46,566 nt of DNA, from the IMG/VR virus record IMGVR_UViG_3300022602_000162, positions 1 to 46,566 of that record. One strand, given 5' to 3'. Numbering within the stretch: position 1 is the first letter of the stretch; each line of letters opens with the position of its first letter. The notes under the pieces are model-generated. The model was not told where the DNA came from. It searched no databases and was given only the letters and a program-made list of their open reading frames with translations. The stretch is from a virus. The translations under genes and the position numbers were made by a program. Below, piece by piece: positions 8,686 to 17,733 of the stretch.

Positions 8686-9789
8686 ATGCAAAAAATCCAA
8701 AGTTATTTATATCCTAATAGGATCATTCTATTAGCCGATTTGGCAGGATTCACTGTGGAGAACCGTGTCGTGTACGCAAGAACAATAAAAATTTACAATG
8801 GAGTCGACAACGTCCTTGAATTTGACATTCAGAATGTTGATCAAAAGCGTCTCGACCTAACAACAGCTTTGAATAATATTGTAGTTAATATTATGGATCA
8901 AGGCGGCAAAGCATTGCCCAACAGCCCATATAACATGAATTTGCAAAGTGTAGCTAGTGCAACTAATGCCACAGTTGTTGCTACTAACGGAAAAAGTTCT
9001 AGTACAACTATTACTATTCCAACAGCAAATATCACTGGAACATTTTCAGTAAACTATCAAGTAACTGGAACAAATATCATAGGCCCAGTATTTGTCAGCG
9101 GAGTTGCTAGCGATATCGATAGTGCAACTACAACATTAACTGTAACATTTCAAAATCAAACAGTTGCCAATGCTACTGGCTTGTCAATTAGCAATATTGT
9201 TAAAGGTTTAGGAAATATTGTAATTCCTCAAGAAGATCTTTCAGACTTAGCAGATCAGTATTTGACTTATAGCGTTACAGGTATTGATCCAGCTGGCAAT
9301 GAAATTATGTTATATAACGATAGCCAATTTGGTGCACCTGGTAAAATACAATTGATTGGTAATGCTACACCGACTTTCAGAGATGAAATGGTTTACGACA
9401 GTTTTGTAGGTGAAATTAACTTCATGGGTAATGTTATCAATCATACTCCTGCAATTCCTTGTAAATTTTACGAAGCTGTTCCAATCGAATATATGAACTT
9501 TGAAGTAACTCTAGTAAACTTTATCGGAACAGTTTACGTCGAAGCTACAGAAGACATGACAATTGCCGTTAGTTCATTTTTAAATGCGCCACAACTTCAA
9601 AGTTATACATTCAATACCGCTACAACTACTACTGTGACCTTTAATAATGTTCCGGTAGCAAGCACCGGTGGACAATACAACTACATGCGTATTAGTTGGC
9701 AGTATCCAGATGTTTGGCAATATGGTAGTCAACAAAACCCAACTTTGACTTATGGTTCGATAACCGAAGTAGTAGCATATTCTTCATAA
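8686..9789 (+). CDS. Virion structural protein, tail or baseplate type
   Basis: 367 residues, preceded by a late promoter and by AAAGG 9 bases before the ATG. The N-terminal 60 residues (NGVDNVLEFDIQNVDQKR) form a compact domain of the kind found in phage baseplate or tail proteins. The middle is Thr/Ser/Val/Asn-rich beta sequence, and the C-terminus returns to conserved aromatic beta strands (YNYMRISWQYPDVW). This composition matches the other structural genes at 14-23 kb. The exact virion position is unknown. Confidence 0.7.
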   Translation: MQKIQSYLYPNRIILLADLAGFTVENRVVYARTIKIYNGVDNVLEFDIQNVDQKRLDLTTALNNIVVNIMDQGGKALPNSPYNMNLQSVASATNATVVATNGKSSSTTITIPTANITGTFSVNYQVTGTNIIGPVFVSGVASDIDSATTTLTVTFQNQTVANATGLSISNIVKGLGNIVIPQEDLSDLADQYLTYSVTGIDPAGNEIMLYNDSQFGAPGKIQLIGNATPTFRDEMVYDSFVGEINFMGNVINHTPAIPCKFYEAVPIEYMNFEVTLVNFIGTVYVEATEDMTIAVSSFLNAPQLQSYTFNTATTTTVTFNNVPVASTGGQYNYMRISWQYPDVWQYGSQQNPTLTYGSITEVVAYSS

Positions 9790-9793
9790 ATCT

Positions 9794-9800
9794 GTTATAA
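9794..9800 (+). promoter_or_regulatory. Extended -10 promoter before gp61
   Basis: TGT-TATAAT ends 6 bases before the ATG at 9807. No clear -35 is seen. A leaderless or very short leader is likely. Confidence 0.45.
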
Positions 9801-9806
9801 TAAGGC

Positions 9807-10775
9807 ATGAGCCTAATAGCGGATACATTACTTACATACCTGCCTGCAAAGCGTAAACATACTCCAAGTGGTTGGATTGGGTTCAACGCGGTATGTTGTG
9901 ATGATAAACGACAGCGTGGCGGATTTATTGTTAATCAAGGCGATGCTGTAAGTTATCATTGTTTTAATTGCGGATTTAAATGCAGTTGGCAACCTGGTAG
10001 ACACATAAGCAAAAAAATGAATGAGTTCATGCGGGATCTAAATATCCCCGATGATATCATTTCGCAGATGAGATTGGAAGCATTACGCTTAGATCAAAAT
10101 AATACCGCAGAAGTTCGTAATATAATTCCTAAATTTGATATCCGTGCATTGCCCATGGATAGTATTGCGATTACAGACTTATTATCTAACCCTCCAGAAA
10201 AACTTATACCTGTATTAGAATACATGGTAAGTAGACGACTTTTTCCTGAAGATTTTCTTTTCTATTGGACTCCAAAAGTTGGTTTTAGTAACAGGTTAAT
10301 TATTCCTTTTTTATACAAAGGAGAAATTGTAGGCTGGACTGCCCGTGCAGTCAACGATGCACAACCTAAATATTTGTCAGAGCAACAACCTGGATATGTG
10401 TTTAATTTAGACAACCAACACAATGATCGAGAATTCATAATTGTTAGCGAAGGCCCGTTTGATGCACTAAGTATTGATGGTTGTGCATTGCTCGGAGCAG
10501 AGATCAAAGACAGCCAAAATTGGCTACTAAGACAGCTAGGTAAAGAAATAATTTTAGTACCAGATAGGGACGAAGCTGGTAAAGCAACACTAGAACAAGC
10601 ACTTGAATATAATTGGTCAGTAAGCATGCCTGATTGGCCCGAAGGCATTAAAGATATCAATGATGCTGTGATTAAACTAGGTAAACTAGCTACGATGTGG
10701 TTGATTGTTAGTTCTAAAGAGTCTAACAATCTTAAAATACAACTCAAAGCAAAAAAGTGGTTTAAACATGATTAG
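9807..10775 (+). CDS. 61: DNA primase gp61
   Basis: T4-type primase, which makes RNA primers and partners helicase gp41. N-terminal zinc-binding Cys cluster (Cys30, Cys31, Cys52, Cys55, Cys59 in CHxCFNCGFKC-like context). TOPRIM catalytic core: VSEGPFDAL at about 213-221 and VPDRDEAG at about 251-258, the acidic metal ligands. DINDAV follows, as in DnaG-type primases. Length 322 compares with 342 for T4. gp41 is two genes downstream. Confidence 0.92.
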   Translation: MSLIADTLLTYLPAKRKHTPSGWIGFNAVCCDDKRQRGGFIVNQGDAVSYHCFNCGFKCSWQPGRHISKKMNEFMRDLNIPDDIISQMRLEALRLDQNNTAEVRNIIPKFDIRALPMDSIAITDLLSNPPEKLIPVLEYMVSRRLFPEDFLFYWTPKVGFSNRLIIPFLYKGEIVGWTARAVNDAQPKYLSEQQPGYVFNLDNQHNDREFIIVSEGPFDALSIDGCALLGAEIKDSQNWLLRQLGKEIILVPDRDEAGKATLEQALEYNWSVSMPDWPEGIKDINDAVIKLGKLATMWLIVSSKESNNLKIQLKAKKWFKHD

Positions 10776-12237
10776 TTGGGGAATTTCTGCAAATAGTCAC
10801 GATGCCGCAATAGCGGTATTCTGTGATGAAAAATTAGTGTTTGCTAGTCACAGCGAACGATTTAGCGGTATAAAAAACGATAAAGATTTATGTCGTGATT
10901 TGGTTATGGCCGCAAAACAATACGGAGCTCCTGACCAAGTTTATTGGTATGAACGCCCATTTCTTAAGACTTTAAGACAATTTTATGCTGGTCAAGGTTG
11001 GAAAGGTCGAGACAATGATATTGAAATTTACATGGCTCGTTACGAGATCAATGCACCTATAACTTATGTCGACCATCATCTTAGTCATGCGGCTGGTGGA
11101 TATTTTACCAGCGGATTCGATGAAGCATGTGTAGTAGTTATAGACGCTATCGGCGAGTGGGATACTGCTACAATATGGGAAGCAAAAGGTAACAAACTTA
11201 AAAAGAGATGGAGTTTACGTTACCCACATAGTATCGGATTATTCTATAGTGCCATGACTCAACGTGTAGGATTAAAGCCTAAGGAAGATGAATATATCTT
11301 AATGGGCATGGCCGCATATGGTGATCCTGGCAAGTTAAATTTTGACATGAGTCACGATTTTATAGACAATTATGGCAACTTAAAATTTTTACGTAGTTGT
11401 CATAGAGGTGTAATGGATTGGCGTCCTGACTTAACCGTTAAAGATAGTTTTGAGATTGCGGCCACCACTCAAGACATATACGAAGAATACTTCGAGCATT
11501 TATTGATAAAAGCAACAAGGCTAGTCAATAGTAAAAATTTAGTCTTAATGGGTGGTTGTGCGTTAAATTGCCTTGCTAATAGACTAACAGGAAACTATTT
11601 TGATAATACCTGGATAATGCCAAATCCAGGTGATGCTGGAAGTGCGGTAGGCGCTGTACTAGCCAAACATCCAGAATGGCGAATGTCACCTGACGAGTTT
11701 GATCCGTTCTTAGGTTATAACATGGGTTATCGTGCAACTAATGAACAAATTGTCGATTATTTAGAAATTAATAAAATATGCGGTGTTGCTCGAGGACGTG
11801 CAGAATTTGGTCCAAGAGCGTTAGGTAATAGAAGTTTATTAGCGGATCCCCGCGATATAGATATAAAGGATAAGGTAAATGCAATCAAACAACGACAACA
11901 ATTCAGACCGTTTGCTCCAGCAATACTCGAGGAGTTTGTTGATGAGTATTTTACTATGCCTCGTAATTGGCATAATAGTAGGTATATGCAAGTCATCGCC
12001 CGTTTACGGAATCCTGAGCTTTATCCTGCTGTCGTGCATCGTGATGGAAGTTCACGTGTACAAACTGTTCCAAACGATGGATCGCCGTTCAGAAAACTCT
12101 TAGAGCTATGGTATGCTCGAACTGGATGCCCGATGTTACTTAATACCAGTTTAAACATTAAGGGTAAACCTATGGTGAATGATCATGCAGATGCAAAGAG
12201 CTTTGAACGCCATTACGGTGTTAAAGTGTTTAATTAA
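10768..12237 (+). CDS. NodU/CmcH/TobZ-family carbamoyltransferase
   Basis: O-carbamoyltransferase homologue that makes carbamoyl-adenylate from carbamoyl phosphate and ATP and passes the carbamoyl group to an acceptor hydroxyl. Visible motifs: metal-binding HHLSHAAGGYF (His103, His104, His107), GGCALNCLANR, and nucleotide-binding GRAEFGPRALGNRSLLADPR (from about residue 343) with FRPFAPAIL. The start is the ATG at 10768, overlapping gp61 by 8 bases. The acceptor is unknown. Phage homologues have been linked to hypermodified cytosine (carbamoylated hydroxymethyl-dC), so DNA modification is a reasonable but unproven role. Confidence 0.9.
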   Translation: MISWGISANSHDAAIAVFCDEKLVFASHSERFSGIKNDKDLCRDLVMAAKQYGAPDQVYWYERPFLKTLRQFYAGQGWKGRDNDIEIYMARYEINAPITYVDHHLSHAAGGYFTSGFDEACVVVIDAIGEWDTATIWEAKGNKLKKRWSLRYPHSIGLFYSAMTQRVGLKPKEDEYILMGMAAYGDPGKLNFDMSHDFIDNYGNLKFLRSCHRGVMDWRPDLTVKDSFEIAATTQDIYEEYFEHLLIKATRLVNSKNLVLMGGCALNCLANRLTGNYFDNTWIMPNPGDAGSAVGAVLAKHPEWRMSPDEFDPFLGYNMGYRATNEQIVDYLEINKICGVARGRAEFGPRALGNRSLLADPRDIDIKDKVNAIKQRQQFRPFAPAILEEFVDEYFTMPRNWHNSRYMQVIARLRNPELYPAVVHRDGSSRVQTVPNDGSPFRKLLELWYARTGCPMLLNTSLNIKGKPMVNDHADAKSFERHYGVKVFN

Positions 12238-12241
12238 AGTG

Positions 12242-12247
12242 TATAAT
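12242..12247 (+). promoter_or_regulatory. -10 box before gp41
   Basis: Perfect TATAAT ending 5 bases before the gp41 ATG, with no recognisable -35 and no Shine-Dalgarno. Consistent with an activator-dependent (middle-type) or leaderless transcript. Confidence 0.4.
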
Positions 12248-12252
12248 ACAAT

Positions 12253-13671
12253 ATGAAACAAAATACAGATTACGGATATGATATACAAAAAGTATATCTA
12301 GAAATGATGTTGGCAGATGCCGCCACGTTTAGTAGATGTCAGGGCATTTTTGATCATACATTGTTTGATCGTAGATTGCAGCCGGCGGCTGAATTTATGC
12401 ATCAGTACATTGAAGAACATTCTGTAGTGCCCACAGAAGAGATTATCAATGCCGCCACTGGTAGCAATTTTAAAGTGCCACATGATTTGCGTGATGAACA
12501 CTATGACTGGCTACTTAATGATTTTGAAACATTCATTCGACATAAAGGTTTGGAAAAAGCAATCTTAGAAAGCGCCGATTTGTTAGAAAAAGGTGAATAC
12601 GGTAGTGTTGAAGAAAAGATCAAGTTAGCGGTACAAATTGGTCTGCAGAGAGATTTAGGTACAGATTACTGGCTGGATCCTCGCACACGTTTGATGAAGA
12701 TTAAAGACAAAAATGGTCAAGTATCGACTGGCTGGAAAGCAGTCGATGACAAATTATTCGGCGGATTTAATCGTGGTGAGTTGAATATTTTTGCAGGCGG
12801 ATCAGGAGCAGGCAAGTCGTTATTCTTAGCAAACTTAGGTATCAACTTTGCAGAAAAAGGCATGAATGTAGTTTACTTAACCCTAGAACTTTCAGAAGAA
12901 CTCGTTGCTATGCGTATGGATGCAATGGTAACAGGTATGGCTACTAAGGATGTGTTTAAGAATTTAGATGATGTTGAAATGAAGGTCAAAATGGTAGGTA
13001 AGAAGTCTGGTACATATCAGATCAAATATATGCCAAGCGGTAAAACTACAAACGATATTCGGGCGTATTTGAAAGAATATGAAATTAAATTAGGACGTAG
13101 AGTCGATGTGTTGTTAGTTGACTATTTGGACTTGTTAATGCCTATGGGTAAGAAAATTAGTGCTGAAAACTTGTTTGTCAAAGACAAATATGTGTCAGAA
13201 GAATTACGCAATTTAGCTATGGAAAAGAACTGTGTGTTTGTTACTGCGGCACAGTTAAATCGCGGTGCTGTGGAAGAAGTTGAGTTTGATCACAGTCATA
13301 TTTCAGGTGGATTGAGTAAGATTCAGACAGCAGATAATGTGTTTGGTATCTTTACAAGTCGTGCTATGCGTGAGCGTGGTCGCTATCAAATTCAGCTGAT
13401 GAAGACACGTAGTTCAAGCGGTGTTGGTCAAAAGATTGACTTGGAGTTCAATATTGACAGTTTGCGTATCAGCGACCTATCCGAGGAAGATAGTTATGGA
13501 AATAACAACAGTCAAAGTGCTGGCAGTGCATTACTTAACACTATTAAGAATCGTCAAACGGTAGCTCAAGAAAACCCAACAGATGGACTTGCTGTACCAA
13601 AAGTTCGTGCAGAAGTTGCAAGTAGTAAATTAAGAGATCTATTGAATAATCTTCCGTCTGATGATATTTGA
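12253..13671 (+). CDS. 41: Replicative DNA helicase gp41 (DnaB family)
   Basis: Hexameric 5'-3' helicase at the phage fork, working with gp61. 472 residues against 475 in T4. The N-terminal helical domain is followed by a linker and a RecA-type core with Walker A FAGGSGAGKSLF (about 180-191), Walker B VLLVDYLDLL (about 286-295), and the motif H3/H4 regions TAAQLNRG and SGGLSKIQTADN. A polar, low-complexity tail follows residue 410. Confidence 0.95.
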   Translation: MKQNTDYGYDIQKVYLEMMLADAATFSRCQGIFDHTLFDRRLQPAAEFMHQYIEEHSVVPTEEIINAATGSNFKVPHDLRDEHYDWLLNDFETFIRHKGLEKAILESADLLEKGEYGSVEEKIKLAVQIGLQRDLGTDYWLDPRTRLMKIKDKNGQVSTGWKAVDDKLFGGFNRGELNIFAGGSGAGKSLFLANLGINFAEKGMNVVYLTLELSEELVAMRMDAMVTGMATKDVFKNLDDVEMKVKMVGKKSGTYQIKYMPSGKTTNDIRAYLKEYEIKLGRRVDVLLVDYLDLLMPMGKKISAENLFVKDKYVSEELRNLAMEKNCVFVTAAQLNRGAVEEVEFDHSHISGGLSKIQTADNVFGIFTSRAMRERGRYQIQLMKTRSSSGVGQKIDLEFNIDSLRISDLSEEDSYGNNNSQSAGSALLNTIKNRQTVAQENPTDGLAVPKVRAEVASSKLRDLLNNLPSDDI

Positions 13672-13705
13672 TGGTTTTTAGACAGAATAGATAAGTACGT
13701 ATATA

Positions 13706-14149
13706 ATGGAACTATATCATCTACGCTCAACCGCAGACCCTTTAACTCGTGTAGTTAAAGATGATCCAGTACGTCCTCATATTCCATTAGAGCAACGCAT
13801 TAATGATGCCGCTGAAATTTTAATCTTAAAAGCAGGGGAAGAAATCCTAGCCGCTACTTGTTTGCAATGGCTTAAAGATATTCCTACAACTGAAGAAGAT
13901 TTAATCAATATGGACAAGACTAAAGATACAGCAGTATTTTATACCATATGGAGTTATGCACCCGGTGCCGGTGCAGAACTGTTAAAAAGAGCCGCTGAAT
14001 GGATTTTAGGCGAATACAAAGATGTTAAAAATATTGTTACCTTAAGTCCGCAAACACCTATGGCTCGTCGTTTTCACTTAAAAAATGGTGCAACTGTGCA
14101 TAAAGAAAACGAAACCACCGTTAATTATCAATATTACCACAAAGAGTAA
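13706..14149 (+). CDS. GNAT-like conserved phage protein
   Basis: 147 residues. A central strand (TAVFYTIWSYAP) is followed by GAGAELLKRAAEWI and then TLSPQTPMARRFHLKNGA, resembling a GNAT N-acetyltransferase core with its beta-bulge and C-terminal strand. The acetyl-CoA signature is imperfect, so activity is uncertain. Encoded just after gp41 and before the late structural cassette. Confidence 0.6.
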   Translation: MELYHLRSTADPLTRVVKDDPVRPHIPLEQRINDAAEILILKAGEEILAATCLQWLKDIPTTEEDLINMDKTKDTAVFYTIWSYAPGAGAELLKRAAEWILGEYKDVKNIVTLSPQTPMARRFHLKNGATVHKENETTVNYQYYHKE

Positions 14150-14153
14150 AAAC

Positions 14154-14161
14154 GGTAAATA
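14154..14161 (+). promoter_or_regulatory. T4-like late promoter
   Basis: GGTAAATA element followed by a leader with AAGGA 10 bases before the ATG at 14184. Marks the start of the tail-fibre cassette. Confidence 0.5.
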
Positions 14162-14183
14162 CTAGTTATAAGGACTGGTATTT

Positions 14184-14891
14184 ATGAGCAAAACCCAACA
14201 CTCGGTTAAACTATACGGGTATGACGCTGTTAATTTAGCAAAACTAGCCTATGACCGCGGGGACATAGTTTACGATGTAACTAATCAAACAATCCGTTTG
14301 ATGGATGGATCAACTGTTGGTGGCTATCCTATGGCTACTCAAACTTATGCAAATAATGCCGTTACAACAGCCTTACAGAATTATACCACTACAACTAATT
14401 TAAATACGATTTTATCTAATTATGTTCTTACAACAGCGTTAACAACTACATTACAGTCGTATGTAACTAATACTAGTTTAAGTACTAGTTTAAGCAGTTA
14501 TACTACCACAACTGGTATGAATACTGCTATCTCTAGTGCTGTAAGTACAGAAGTTACTAATAGAAATACTGCTATTTCTAGTGCTGTAAGTACAGAAGTC
14601 ACTAATAGAAATAGTGCTATTACATCTGCATTAACTACATATCTTCCAACAGCTAATGCAACACTATCCATTACAGGAACATCAGGTTCTCCTGTTTCTT
14701 TTAATACAGCTGGTGGTAGTTTGACATTTGCTAGTACTAGCGGAATCTCAGTCGGTGTGAGTGGCACAACAGTAACTATTAATAGTTCTCAAGATTTAAG
14801 AACTACAGCAACACCTACTTTTGCCAATCTTAAAATTGGTAATACAACTATTCGATCTTTGGCGCTGGCATTGGCCGCGGCAATGGCGTAA
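14184..14891 (+). CDS. Tail-fibre-like protein with tandem coiled repeats
   Basis: 235 residues. The N-terminal domain contains the phage-fibre motif VYDVTNQTIRLMDGS. It is followed by Thr/Asn/Leu-rich helical repeats and two near-identical 15-residue copies of a TAISSAVSTEVTNRN unit, typical of trimeric coiled-coil fibre shafts. A Gly/Thr/Ser beta region and a hydrophobic Ala-rich tail end the protein. Probably part of the adhesion apparatus. Confidence 0.7.
   Translation: MSKTQHSVKLYGYDAVNLAKLAYDRGDIVYDVTNQTIRLMDGSTVGGYPMATQTYANNAVTTALQNYTTTTNLNTILSNYVLTTALTTTLQSYVTNTSLSTSLSSYTTTTGMNTAISSAVSTEVTNRNTAISSAVSTEVTNRNSAITSALTTYLPTANATLSITGTSGSPVSFNTAGGSLTFASTSGISVGVSGTTVTINSSQDLRTTATPTFANLKIGNTTIRSLALALAAAMA
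14523..14612 (+). repeat. 45-bp tandem repeat, two copies
   Basis: Two head-to-tail 45-bp units starting at 14523 and 14568 differ at only a few positions. They encode the repeated coiled-coil shaft segment. A third, decayed copy begins at 14613. Confidence 0.8.
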
Positions 14892-14900
14892 GGATTTGGA

Positions 14901-16454
14901 ATGACAACATTAACACAAATTTTATTAAGAAGAGATACAGCGGCCAATTGGACCGCAGTCAATCCAATATTAGGTGCAGGTGAAACAGGAATCGAACAAG
15001 ATACACTTAAATGGAAATTCGGTGACGGCATTACTCCGTGGAATACTCTTTCTTATCCTACCCTATTATCTACCCCAACACCATCAAGTGCATTAACAGG
15101 AACAACATTACCACCTAACGTAGTTAACTCAAGTTTAACCAGTGTTGGCACATTGCATGGATTATCTGTTACTGGAAATTTAGCTGTCACTGGTACAATT
15201 AGTGGAACAATTAGTGCATCGAATGTCAGTGGCACGGTTTCTAATGCTACCAATGCTGTCAATTCAGTGAATGCCGGTACAGCAACTACGCTAGCAGGTG
15301 GTGCATCGAATCAATTAGTTTATCAAACAGGTTCAGGAACGATTGCTTATGTAACTGCACCAGCTGTCAGCAGTACATATTTAAGTTGGAGTGGAAGTGC
15401 ATTTGTATGGGGAACTGTAGGATCTGCCGGTACAGCCGCAACTGTTACTAATGCTTCTCAGCCAAATATTACTAGTCTTGGTACACTAACAAGTTTAACA
15501 GTGAGCGGAAATTTAACTGTAGGCGGGACAATTAATGGAACAGTTACTACTGCGGCAGGTGTTGCGGCTAGTGGTATCACTGGATCAGCTTTACCTACTA
15601 CAATCACTAGTGCGGCTGGTATCACTACACTTGGCAACATAACTAGTTTAACTGCTACTTCATTATCAGTAACTAATCCAATCAATGGAACTATATCGAG
15701 TGCAAACATCACTGGAACTTCGTTACCTAATACGATTGTGTCATCTAGTTTAACTAGCGTAGGAACACTGACAAGTTTAACATTAGGCACTAGTGCAGTT
15801 ATTACCGGCGATTTTGATAATGCCACATTTGCTAACCGAACACTATTTACTACTAAAACTACTAACGCATCAACTGGTATCTATGCTGTACCAAACGGTA
15901 CTAGTGGAGCCGCTAGCTGGCAAGCATTAAACAACAGTAGTCCGACTAATGCTAGCAAAATTTTAATTGCTACCAATGGTACAACCGATGTGCAGTTAGT
16001 GTCTGGAATAAATGGAAGTGGAACATATTTGCCGTTGAGTTTTTACAACAATGGTGTACAACAAATGCAGTTGGCAGTTAATGGTGTGTTGAACTTCACT
16101 AACCCAACTATAACAACTGCAAGTACTGGCACTGTGACATTATTCAATACCAACGCTACCACTGTAAATGCATTTGGTGCGGCAACTACTATGAATATCG
16201 GTGGTGCAGGCACCACAACTTATATTGGAGCAAATACTGGAAACACAACATTGAGTTTATTAGGAAACGGAACAACCGGTACTGCAACTATAACTACAAA
16301 CGTTACTTCTGGTACAGTTAATTTATTCGCCGGAGCACAAGCGATAAATATTGGTGCAAGTGGTGGTAGTGTTGCATTCGGTGGATCGTTAACTTCTAAC
16401 GGTGTTGCCATTCCTACCATAACTACTGTATTAACTTATCAGCTGGCGTTCTAA
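14901..16454 (+). CDS. Tail fibre with Mtd-type N-terminal domain
   Basis: 517 residues. Residues 5-50 carry the widespread phage fibre N-terminal signature (LLRRDTAANW, GAGETGIEQDT, KFGDGITPWNTL) seen in major-tropism-determinant-like and other receptor-binding proteins. The rest consists of repeats of the form SLTSVGTLTSLTVSGNLTVGGTI, likely a beta-helical or triple-stranded shaft. It starts 9 bases after the preceding fibre gene. Receptor specificity is not predictable. Confidence 0.8.
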   Translation: MTTLTQILLRRDTAANWTAVNPILGAGETGIEQDTLKWKFGDGITPWNTLSYPTLLSTPTPSSALTGTTLPPNVVNSSLTSVGTLHGLSVTGNLAVTGTISGTISASNVSGTVSNATNAVNSVNAGTATTLAGGASNQLVYQTGSGTIAYVTAPAVSSTYLSWSGSAFVWGTVGSAGTAATVTNASQPNITSLGTLTSLTVSGNLTVGGTINGTVTTAAGVAASGITGSALPTTITSAAGITTLGNITSLTATSLSVTNPINGTISSANITGTSLPNTIVSSSLTSVGTLTSLTLGTSAVITGDFDNATFANRTLFTTKTTNASTGIYAVPNGTSGAASWQALNNSSPTNASKILIATNGTTDVQLVSGINGSGTYLPLSFYNNGVQQMQLAVNGVLNFTNPTITTASTGTVTLFNTNATTVNAFGAATTMNIGGAGTTTYIGANTGNTTLSLLGNGTTGTATITTNVTSGTVNLFAGAQAINIGASGGSVAFGGSLTSNGVAIPTITTVLTYQLAF

Positions 16455-16462
16455 GGACAAAT

Positions 16463-16906
16463 ATGAAACAACTATTAAATTTTCAACCAATTTTTACACC
16501 AGGTGCTGGCGGAGTTGGTACATTAAACTTTACAAACTACCCTGGATTCAGTTTCAGTAAATTGTATGGTGTAATCGATACTACACAAAACACTCCTTTA
16601 TATGTTGCCGGTGCTCCTGGCTTAGGTGCTACAGCAAGTGGATCAATAGTTACGCTGACACTTAATACCAGTACATTTAGCTCAACTGATAAACTAAACG
16701 TTTATTATGATACTGCTCCTGGTTTTGAAAGTAATTTCTTAGCAGAATACGGCGGACAAGCCCAAAAAATGCAGGAATCGCTGGATCAGATTCTACAAGA
16801 ACTAAGAGTAATGAACGTAATTTTAGCACAGGGGCTAAATATTAATGACGATATAGACGGGTTACGTAATGACGTAAACTCTGTCAATAATAACCCGATC
16901 AATTAA
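16463..16906 (+). CDS. Structural protein, paralogous to the N-terminus of the 1802-residue protein
   Basis: 147 residues. The first 95 (IFTPGAGGVGTL, then NTTLY-like and STDKLNVYYDT segments) match the layout of the first 110 residues of the protein starting at 17734. The C-terminus is a coiled coil (MQESLDQILQELRVMNVILAQ). Probably a small virion or fibre-attachment protein using a shared attachment domain. Confidence 0.7.
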   Translation: MKQLLNFQPIFTPGAGGVGTLNFTNYPGFSFSKLYGVIDTTQNTPLYVAGAPGLGATASGSIVTLTLNTSTFSSTDKLNVYYDTAPGFESNFLAEYGGQAQKMQESLDQILQELRVMNVILAQGLNINDDIDGLRNDVNSVNNNPIN

Positions 16907-16918
16907 GGAGATTTAAGA

Positions 16919-17623
16919 ATGTTAATTCAAGGACAAGTAGGCGCACCAGCTGGTTCAAACCAACCAGGCGCTACCCCAGCAATCCGTCAAGGACAATTAG
17001 GTGATGTAATCGTAACAGAATTACATGATCGTTTTTATGAGCAGACATACCGTGGTAACACATTTAGAACTGGTACAACTGCTATTATTGCAGGTGCATC
17101 GACACACGGTACTGCAACAGGTGGTTCAGCTACACTAGCAACAGCCACAACAGGTACTCCAATGCTAGGTATTTGGAACCCGGTAACTTCAGGTGTTAAC
17201 GCTGTTTTGACACAAGCTCAATTTTCAGCATTTTATAATACTGTAACAACACCAACACCATTTGGTGCATTAGTTTGGTATGTAGGTACAGGTAACAGTG
17301 CAATTTCAACTGGTCTAGCACCATTCAACAGCAAGACATTGACACAAGCTGGTTCACAAACTAAAGGTTTTGCCGGCGCTACTGCTCTTACTGGTTTAAC
17401 TAACCCATTGACAGCTTTAGAAGTTGCTGACTTCCAAAGTGGCGGAGCAATACAGCTTGGTACTATTGCCAACACATCAGTTGCTCCAGGATTAACAAGC
17501 GTACAAAACTTTGATGGACAATTAATTATTCCACCAGGTGGCGTACTAGCTTTATACAATACAGCGGCTACAACATCATTCAGCTTTGCTGGTCGTTTAT
17601 TGTGGGAAGAAGTTCCAGTTTAA
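16919..17623 (+). CDS. Virion structural protein
   Basis: 234 residues, strong Shine-Dalgarno (AAGGAG about 10 bases before the ATG). Gly/Ala/Thr-rich, beta-predicted, with a conserved-looking N-terminus (GDVIVTELHDRFYEQTYRG) and C-terminus (LALYNTAATTSFSFAGRLLWEEVPV). This resembles decoration or tail-tip proteins of marine T4-like phages, but no specific family is claimed. A terminator follows. Confidence 0.65.
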   Translation: MLIQGQVGAPAGSNQPGATPAIRQGQLGDVIVTELHDRFYEQTYRGNTFRTGTTAIIAGASTHGTATGGSATLATATTGTPMLGIWNPVTSGVNAVLTQAQFSAFYNTVTTPTPFGALVWYVGTGNSAISTGLAPFNSKTLTQAGSQTKGFAGATALTGLTNPLTALEVADFQSGGAIQLGTIANTSVAPGLTSVQNFDGQLIIPPGGVLALYNTAATTSFSFAGRLLWEEVPV

Positions 17624-17643
17624 TTAATTAGACTAAACAAAAT

Positions 17644-17668
17644 ACCCGTACTAGTTACGGGTTTTTTT
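17644..17668 (+). terminator. Rho-independent terminator
   Basis: 7-bp stem (ACCCGTA / TACGGGT), 5-base loop, then seven T residues. Ends the 14184-17623 late transcript. Confidence 0.9.
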
Positions 17669-17703
17669 GTGACCTTAACAATATTATGTGCTAGTATGGG
17701 TTT

Positions 17704-17711
17704 GATAAATA
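17704..17711 (+). promoter_or_regulatory. T4-like late promoter
   Basis: GATAAATA 22 bases before the ATG of the giant structural gene; GGAG at 17724-17727 serves as ribosome-binding site. Confidence 0.6.
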
Positions 17712-17733
17712 TAAACAAGATACGGAGATTTGA

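Noticed and set aside
8287-8700. Longer version of the minus-strand gene starting at 8700
   Set aside because: The extra residues overlap the divergent late promoter and the coding start of the structural gene; the ATG at 8661 is sufficient.
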